Positions 62,800 through 64,000 of a stretch of 64,000 bases of DNA are shown here, piece by piece. Position 1 is the stretch's first letter, and each line of letters opens with the position of its first letter. The stretch comes from DATARH01 sp036268075 (GTDB taxonomy: Bacteria; Pseudomonadota; Alphaproteobacteria; ATCC43930; CGMCC-115725), in contig DATAUV010000001.1 of the NCBI GenBank assembly GCA_036268075.1, forward strand, positions 1 to 64,000, written 5' to 3'. The translations under genes and the position numbers were made by a program. The notes below the pieces were generated by a model that ran no database searches, was not told the origin of the DNA, and worked only from the letters and a program-made list of their open reading frames with translations.

Positions 62800-63418
62800 G
62801 GGCCGCTTCCCCGCTGCGCAGGGCGGCGAAAAATGCGTCGATGGCGTCCCACGCCTCGGCGCCGCCGGAGAGGCCGCGCCAGTGCCGCCGGATCAGTCCG
62901 ACCAGCGAATAGCAGCGGTCGATCGATACGCGATAGCACTCCCGCGCGCCCCGGATGCGGTTGATCAGCAGCGCCTCGACATCCGGCGCGAAATCGGCGA
63001 GGGCGGCGTGAGTCGCGGCGACTTCCGACCAGGCGCGCTCCTCAAGCGCCGCCTCGGTGGCGCCGGCCGGGCCGGGATAAACCGCGACCGCCCGTCCGTC
63101 CGCTCCGCGGCGGTAGATGAAAGCCATCTCGATCGGGATTTGCAGGGCAGCCCATTCGGCGTCGCCGAGCGCCAGGTCGGGCAGCTTCTCGGCCCGCGGG
63201 GGCACCAGACAAAACCGGGCGCTGGCGCCGAGCGACAGCGCGCAGCCCTGGCAGACGCACCGCAAGCGCCGGGTCTCGTGCTCCAAGAGATGTGCGTGCC
63301 CCGCGGGGATCACGCCGGCGCAGAGGTCGCAGCGCTCGACCTCGCGAGGCTCGACAAACCGATGGAGTTGCGCCACCCAGTTGCGCCGCGGTGCCGTGAC
63401 CGCGCCGATCTCCATCAC
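62792..63418 (-). CDS. DUF5947-like hydrogenase-cluster protein
   Basis: 208 residues. A cysteine-rich N-terminus (ERCDLCAGVIPAGHAHLLEH, then RRLRCVCQGCALSL) looks like a zinc or iron site. IPIEMAFIYRRGADGRAVAV and CYRVSIDRCYSLVGLIRRHW follow. It matches the DUF5947 type of group 1h loci, from memory. Overlaps the NifU-like gene by four bases. Confidence 0.82.
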   Translation of the reverse strand: MMEIGAVTAPRRNWVAQLHRFVEPREVERCDLCAGVIPAGHAHLLEHETRRLRCVCQGCALSLGASARFCLVPPRAEKLPDLALGDAEWAALQIPIEMAFIYRRGADGRAVAVYPGPAGATEAALEERAWSEVAATHAALADFAPDVEALLINRIRGARECYRVSIDRCYSLVGLIRRHWRGLSGGAEAWDAIDAFFAALRSGEAAHG

Positions 63419-63927
63419 GCCGCCTGCCGGGCGCTGCCATCGACCTCGAAGACGAGATTGTCGAGGTCCGGCGCCGCCTCGACCAGGACCTGCTCCGCAT
63501 CCTGCTGAAACAGATAGGCCGGTTCCCCGCCGCCGTCGTTGTGGATGCGCAGGCGAGCGGCCGCGCCTTGCACGGTCACGAGCTCGACCCGGAACCCGCG
63601 CTCGCCCCAGGCCGGGCGCATCCGCTCGATCGCCGCGCGCAGCCGCTCGGCCGCCGTCTCGGGGTGGAGGCCGTGCAGCAGCAAGGCGGCGCGGATGGAA
63701 GGGTCGGCGGCCAGCGCCCCGACGAGCGCGCGGCCGTCAGCCGCGGCCGCGACGGTCGCAACCATCCGCGCCAGCGCCAACCCGTGCAAATCCAGCACCA
63801 GCCGCAGCAGCTCGCCGGCCGCCTCGCGCGCGGCCTCGTTGCCGATGCCGTCGAGCGCGGCGGTCAGCTCGCCGAGACGCCGCAGGCTTTGCTCGAGCGA
63901 TCCGGCCTCGTACCCGCTCCCGCTCAT
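63415..63927 (-). CDS. NifU-like hydrogenase-cluster protein lacking cysteines
   Basis: 170 residues. N-terminal helices (LLRLVLDLHGLALARMVATV, then ALLLHGLHPETAAERLRAAI) match the NifU-like protein of group 1h loci. The C-terminal Nfu-like domain (VELVTVQGAAARLRIHND) lacks the CxxC that binds an iron-sulfur cluster in canonical Nfu proteins; the whole protein has no cysteine. It may be a structural relic or work by another route. Its ATG overlaps the stop of the gene to the right (ATGA). Confidence 0.75.
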   Translation of the reverse strand: MSGSGYEAGSLEQSLRRLGELTAALDGIGNEAAREAAGELLRLVLDLHGLALARMVATVAAAADGRALVGALAADPSIRAALLLHGLHPETAAERLRAAIERMRPAWGERGFRVELVTVQGAAARLRIHNDGGGEPAYLFQQDAEQVLVEAAPDLDNLVFEVDGSARQAA

Positions 63928-64000
63928 GACTCGCCCTGGGACTTGCCCTGGGACTTACCCTGGGACTTGCCCTGGGACTTGCCCTGGGACTTACCCTGGG
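63924..64000 (-). CDS. 3' end of an upstream hydrogenase-cluster gene with SQGK repeats
   Basis: The visible codons read as repeated S-Q-G-K (three-letter-phase 12-base units) ending S-Q-G-E-S then TGA at 63924-63926. The stop overlaps the NifU-like ATG, as between most genes here, which supports real coding. The gene's identity is outside the window; a hydrogenase structural subunit or accessory protein is most likely by position. Confidence 0.5.
   Translation of the reverse strand, partial: QGKSQGKSQGKSQGKSQGKSQGES
63929..64000 (-). repeat. Tandem 12-bp repeats at the right edge
   Basis: CCCTGGGACTTG (with ACTTA variants) is repeated about six times and continues to the edge. On the minus strand it encodes S-Q-G-K units. 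The array may extend beyond the window. Confidence 0.8.

Overview
The window is GC-rich DNA (about two thirds G+C by eye) packed with short-spaced or overlapping genes. It looks chromosomal and alphaproteobacterial. The best sequence clue is a set of promoters of the form GGAAC-N16-CGTT, the signature of the EcfG (PhyR/NepR) general stress response, which is known only in Alphaproteobacteria. An Imp-type T6SS gene order, a two-partner secretion pair and many rhizobial-style stress genes agree with this. I cannot name the genus. I see no tRNA, rRNA, CRISPR array, transposase or phage gene.

Layout. 1-11088 (minus): a two-partner secretion pair, a TpsB outer-membrane transporter followed by a giant TpsA exoprotein of more than 3,100 residues that runs off the left edge. 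11462-20996 (plus): a type VI secretion operon tssA-tssB-tssC-tssC-like-tagJ-tssE-tssF-tssG-tagF. The membrane complex, ClpV, Hcp and VgrG are not in the window. 21182-26587: a cysteine hydrolase, a minus-strand six-gene stress operon (SDR, zinc alcohol dehydrogenase, CBS protein, two small hydrophilic proteins, ATP-dependent DNA ligase) behind a perfect EcfG promoter, and an exported DUF4142 protein. 26664-31045 (minus): an Mrp/Mbh-type cation/proton antiporter module E-F-G-DUF4040-B-C-D without a NuoL/MnhA-like subunit. 31220-41090 (plus): a tightly coupled eight-gene glycan operon with two nucleotide-sugar epimerase-type enzymes, a glycosidase-epimerase fusion, a B12-binding radical SAM enzyme and four glycosyltransferases.

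41090-51690: a stress/redox block with topoisomerase IB, a Tat-type SDR, a hemerythrin protein, a GMC dehydrogenase with its small subunit, an internally duplicated membrane protein, a pyruvate-oxidase-like ThDP enzyme, a GH15 glucoamylase/trehalase and a UdgX-type uracil-DNA glycosylase. Several of these lie behind perfect or near-perfect EcfG promoters. 51714-64000 (minus): the downstream part of a [NiFe]-hydrogenase locus that looks like group 1h (high-affinity, actinobacterial-type). It has NifU-like, DUF5947 and DUF6084 proteins, an unrecognised 408-residue protein, the maturation protease, a 39-residue membrane peptide, HypF, HypC, a GmhA-like SIS protein, HypD, HypE, HypA, HypB, a nickel transporter and a formate/nitrite-family transporter. 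The structural subunits must lie to the right.

Together these loci suit an environmental bacterium that can scavenge hydrogen, has a large envelope/glycan investment and places DNA repair, redox and detoxification genes under the general stress response. Two structural patterns stand out: the EcfG-type promoters, and short in-frame tandem duplications that repeat stop codons at the ends of three genes or gene pairs.
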